Source: Balneolaceae bacterium (GTDB lineage Bacteria > Bacteroidota > Rhodothermia > Balneolales > Balneolaceae). From it: a DNA stretch of 7,042 bases. Location of the stretch: the NCBI GenBank assembly GCA_003555185.1, contig PWFZ01000417.1, positions 1 through 7,042 of the forward strand, read 5' to 3'. Position numbers and translations under genes: made by a program. The notes under the pieces were generated by a model that did no database searches, was not told the origin of the DNA, and was given only the letters and a program-made list of their open reading frames with translations. This document shows positions 4,496 through 7,042 of this stretch, in pieces. Positions within the stretch are counted from its first letter, which is position 1, and each line of letters begins with the position of its first letter.

Positions 4496-6289
4496 TTATA
4501 GTTGCCAAAAAAACCACCCGGTTGTTACAACAGTCCCAAATATTAACCAGGTCATATAATCGCCAACATGGCCGGAGTGCAAATTACGAAGCATAGCCAA
4601 AGGGCCGCGTCTTATCCTACTGGTATCAAAACGGCGTGATGCAAATATCACCCCTGAACCAACTGCAAAGAGGCCTGATGCTATTCCTTTGGCTAAATAA
4701 TCTATTTTCCAGAAATCCTGAGTCGCAGTTTTCACGAATTGCTCTTTTTTATCAAAAATGACCAAATCGACATAGGCAGACCGATTAAAATCTCTTTCTG
4801 CTGCTCTTTCAATACCGCCCGTTACCTGTGGGGAAAGAGTGATAAATACACCTGCAATAAGAAGAATGCACGGGATAGCAGACATATAAAAGAATCCGCC
4901 TTTTTGAATGGTTTCTTTTGAACCTTCATGGACATAGACTGGATCTTCATCATCCGGTGTTGTGCTGCTGCCTACACGAACTGTAAAGCGAATCACCGCA
5001 GCTCCGGTTAATGCCGCTGAGAAGTAGAGGATGTATATAATCCATCCCAAGCCAATGTCTTTTAACCCCTCTTCAATCAGCACCTTGCCACCATACAACC
5101 CCGAGGGAGGAACTCCGGCCAGTGCAAGTGCGCCAACCACTAACATCGCTGTTAAAATCCAAGACTTACGACTCAATCCTGATAGTTTCCCGGCAAATAT
5201 TGTTGAAAATTGATGCAGTATTACCCCTGCAATAAGGAAAAGAGACATTTTAACGGCAGCATGCCCCACAACATACAGGCTAGCACCTGCTAAACCATTT
5301 GTATTTAATACGCCAACCCCTACCGCTGCAATTCCGATATGGGCAATTCCCGAAAATGCCAACAGCCGTTTAAGATGGTTTTGCGCAATGCTCATAACAG
5401 CACCAATAATTGCCGTTAGAACTCCGGCAGTGATTAATAGCGTTGGGAACATTTCTATATTAATTGCGGGAACATCAAGCAGGAGTCCGCTCAGTCTTGC
5501 TATTCCATAAAGTCCGGCCTGCATAAGTACTGCTCCGAAAAGGCCGGCATGTGGAGCAGGGGCAACAGAATGTGAATCGGCATGTGCAAAGTGAAATGGA
5601 AATAGAGCCGTTTTTACAGCCAAACCGGTTATAAGTAAAGAAATAGAAATCCCAAGAGCCGGTGATGCCGGCAAATTACTAAGCCGATCAGCTGCCTGTG
5701 CAATATTTGGAGTATCTACCAGGCCGTACATCATTGCAGAGCCCATCAAAAAAATAAATGACCCTACTGTTGCCACTACTGCTACGTTGAAACCTGCCTG
5801 TATTGGAGCTTCGTCCCTAATTTTAAAAGCGGTAAGGATATAAGAACAGATTCCCATCAACTCCAGAAATACAAACATTGTAAGAAGGTCTCCGGCCAGC
5901 ACAAATCCGGAAAATGCACCCAGAAATATGAGCGTCAGAATATGCATAAAAGAACCTATCGTCTCATATCTCTTATAGATAAAAGCCAGGGCGGCCGTTG
6001 TGAGTACGGCAGTTATAAATATAAATCCTGTTGATGTCGCGTCTGCAACAAGTGTAATTCCTATTACTGTGCCTTCACGTGGTTCCCAACCGCCTACCCA
6101 ATGAATTACAGGGGATTCTAAAGCGTAAAAACAAAGCACTCCGGCAAGAGTTGCCACCAGGGCTGCAGCAATTATGGAAATCCAATCTACAAATGTACGA
6201 TAATCGGACAGTCCCGGGATTCTGTTAAAAGCTGCCGCTAAAAATGGAATCGCTATAATAAGTCCGGGAAGTATTTCTAATGCCATCAT
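4496..6289 (-). CDS. mnhD: Mrp-type Na+/H+ antiporter subunit D-like protein (complex I NuoL/M/N family)
   Basis: This 597-residue polytopic membrane protein is an ion-translocating subunit related to complex I NuoM/NuoL. The Proton_antipo_M core spans about 120-420. Conserved charged residues of the proton path are present: E143 in FLELMGICSY, K226 in LAVKTALFPFH, K307 in HLKRLLAFSGIAHIG, and K347 in GHAAVKMSLF. The stretch HADSHSVAPAPHAGL (236-250) matches the family's conserved broken-helix loop, and GVPPSGLYGGK (392-402) is also typical. MrpD is usually about 490-500 residues. This one has about 100 more: an acidic loop (441-460), a soluble part (495-528), and two extra helices (about 532-550 and 578-595) around LHSGHVGDYMTWL, a pattern I associate with NuoL/MrpA-like ends. 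It starts ATGATG, overlapping the MnhC stop by 4 nt, with no clear Shine-Dalgarno, so translational coupling is likely. The alternative second ATG differs by one residue. Confidence 0.9.
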   Translation of the reverse strand: MMALEILPGLIIAIPFLAAAFNRIPGLSDYRTFVDWISIIAAALVATLAGVLCFYALESPVIHWVGGWEPREGTVIGITLVADATSTGFIFITAVLTTAALAFIYKRYETIGSFMHILTLIFLGAFSGFVLAGDLLTMFVFLELMGICSYILTAFKIRDEAPIQAGFNVAVVATVGSFIFLMGSAMMYGLVDTPNIAQAADRLSNLPASPALGISISLLITGLAVKTALFPFHFAHADSHSVAPAPHAGLFGAVLMQAGLYGIARLSGLLLDVPAINIEMFPTLLITAGVLTAIIGAVMSIAQNHLKRLLAFSGIAHIGIAAVGVGVLNTNGLAGASLYVVGHAAVKMSLFLIAGVILHQFSTIFAGKLSGLSRKSWILTAMLVVGALALAGVPPSGLYGGKVLIEEGLKDIGLGWIIYILYFSAALTGAAVIRFTVRVGSSTTPDDEDPVYVHEGSKETIQKGGFFYMSAIPCILLIAGVFITLSPQVTGGIERAAERDFNRSAYVDLVIFDKKEQFVKTATQDFWKIDYLAKGIASGLFAVGSGVIFASRRFDTSRIRRGPLAMLRNLHSGHVGDYMTWLIFGTVVTTGWFFWQL

Positions 6290-6642
6290 TTTTGGATGGA
6301 GTTAAGCTGATTGGGGTCGAGTGTCCCTAATCGCTTATGAACCTGAATAGCAATTGTAAGCAGAATCGCTACTATCGTTGCCCCAACTACAATATCGGTA
6401 AGTGAAAGTGCTTGCATCACCGGGTCTATGACAGACACTTCCGGGGATACATCATCAAAAATAGGTGCTGTAGCTTCTCTCCTGTATCCAATGCTAAGGA
6501 GTAGAATCCAAATACTGGACTGGAACACGCAAAGACACATAATAAGGTGGAAAAGGTTTCCACTGGTGGCCATTCCATAAAGGCCAATTATAGCAAGCCA
6601 TACAACAACTATATAGGGAAGGAAATCTGTCAATTCAGTCAT
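6286..6642 (-). CDS. mnhC: Mrp-type Na+/H+ antiporter subunit C-like protein (NuoK family)
   Basis: This 118-residue protein has three membrane helices (about 8-26, 30-52, 78-102) and the usual MnhC length. It is the NuoK-like subunit of Mrp antiporters. The signature region DPVMQALSLTDIVVG (73-87) corresponds to the family's DPLPQALVLTAIVIG. Here the A between T and I is replaced by D82, a charged residue near or inside the membrane. A charged loop (54-72: RREA ... DDVSPE) links helices 2 and 3 as in the family. The start is well supported: AGAGGAGA lies about 5 nt before the ATG, inside the end of the MnhB gene. It overlaps the MnhB stop by 4 nt (ATGA) and the MnhD start by 4 nt, showing a tight operon and probable fixed stoichiometry. 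It works only as part of the multisubunit complex in the cytoplasmic membrane. Confidence 0.88.
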   Translation of the reverse strand: MTELTDFLPYIVVVWLAIIGLYGMATSGNLFHLIMCLCVFQSSIWILLLSIGYRREATAPIFDDVSPEVSVIDPVMQALSLTDIVVGATIVAILLTIAIQVHKRLGTLDPNQLNSIQK

Positions 6643-7042
6643 GGCTTCTCCTCTAGTTCAAGTAATTGGCTTTGAAGGTGAGATACGATCAATGCTAATG
6701 CAGCAGCAGCCTCAAACCCTACAAGGACGCTTAGAATTGGAATCATCCCCCCTGAAAAAAAATCACCGGGGCTTCCCAAGGGCAATATATTTCCGAACAA
6801 GCTACCTGTAAGAAATAAACCGACAAGGCCAGCTATTAAAACTCCCCCCATACCTATTGATTCTGTAAGATTCAGAATAACATTGTGTGCAATTTTTTCC
6901 TGTACATTAAAAAAGCCTGCCAAATATATCAGGATTAAAGCAGAGGCGATAATTACCCCACCCTGAAATCCCCCTCCAATTGTAAGGTGCCCACGAACAC
7001 AAATATATAATCCATACATCGCCATGGGTGCTGCGAGTGCCA
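6639..7042 (-). CDS. mnhB: Mrp-type Na+/H+ antiporter subunit B-like protein (5' end outside the window)
   Basis: The frame stays open to the right edge: upstream of an internal ATG at 7023-7025 it reads A-L-A-A-P, so the real start is probably beyond the window. No ribosome binding site precedes that ATG. Numbered from that Met, the visible part has GLYICVRGHL (5-14) and GGGFQGG (17-23), the MnhB/MrpB signature (normally PGGGFQGG; here I16 replaces P). Two further helices follow at about 58-79 and 92-116, with F104-E105 inside the last, and the tail is charged and acidic (LLELEEKP). The missing N-terminal part should hold the first membrane helix. The gene overlaps MnhC by 4 nt. Order B-C-D matches standard Mrp operons and the MbhF-G-H part of membrane-bound hydrogenase clusters. 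Whether the remaining subunits (A, E, F, G) lie upstream cannot be seen. Confidence 0.88.
   Translation of the reverse strand, partial: ALAAPMAMYGLYICVRGHLTIGGGFQGGVIIASALILIYLAGFFNVQEKIAHNVILNLTESIGMGGVLIAGLVGLFLTGSLFGNILPLGSPGDFFSGGMIPILSVLVGFEAAAALALIVSHLQSQLLELEEKP

Noticed and set aside
4326..4559. Plus-strand open frame of 77 codons across the channel/MnhD junction
   Set aside because: It is antisense to two well-supported genes, and the protein has low complexity with no family pattern.
4739..5213. Two plus-strand open frames of 60 codons each inside mnhD
   Set aside because: Both are shadows of the mnhD coding frame, which is clearly the conserved one.
7023..7025. ATG at 7023-7025 as the true MnhB start
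   Set aside because: There is no ribosome binding site, the frame is open upstream with hydrophobic residues, and the family needs an N-terminal helix before this point.

Overview
The window reads as a chromosomal segment of an AT-rich bacterium with clear Shine-Dalgarno sites (for example AAGGAGGAG before the SPW gene). The gene content fits a halotolerant or stress-adapted heterotroph: a multisubunit Mrp-type cation/proton antiporter, a potassium channel, and a set of small general-stress genes. The base composition and gene types would suit Balneolota, Rhodothermota or Bacteroidota, but the taxonomic call is inference only. Every gene but one lies on the minus strand.

Left part (1-2137, minus strand). 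The first gene, cut by the left edge, is the N-terminal 126 residues of an FAD-dependent oxidoreductase of the DAO fold. Before it, with transcription running right to left, come a membrane-anchored short-chain dehydrogenase (SDR, 1106-2137) and a two-repeat SPW membrane protein (561-932). A GC-rich hairpin at 494-531 closes the SPW transcript and separates it from the oxidoreductase.

Middle part (2138-3403). An intergenic region of about 160 bp separates the SDR from the only plus-strand gene, a small charged protein of 82 residues with a C-terminal Rho-N/SAP-like helical motif. It converges with a PfpI/DJ-1 family gene on the minus strand. A 12-bp-stem bidirectional terminator (2673-2703) lies between the two.

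Right part (3404-7042, minus strand). This is the 3' half of an Mrp/Mnh-type operon in the order MnhB (cut by the right edge), MnhC, MnhD, followed by a three-helix potassium channel. MnhB/MnhC and MnhC/MnhD overlap by ATGA. The channel starts 15 nt after MnhD behind a good ribosome binding site, so it is very probably part of the same operon. The antiporter exports Na+ (or another cation) in exchange for protons, and the channel could carry a compensating K+ flux. No clear terminator is seen between the channel and the PfpI gene, so the operon may run on to 2673.

No rRNA, tRNA, CRISPR array or insertion sequence is visible, and no gene-free stretch exceeds 300 bases. I see no convincing wholly new system. 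The points most worth a second look are the antiporter-channel coupling, the channel's non-canonical filter and unrecognised C-terminal domain, the long MnhD C-terminus, and an orphan plus-strand terminator-like hairpin near 1000.
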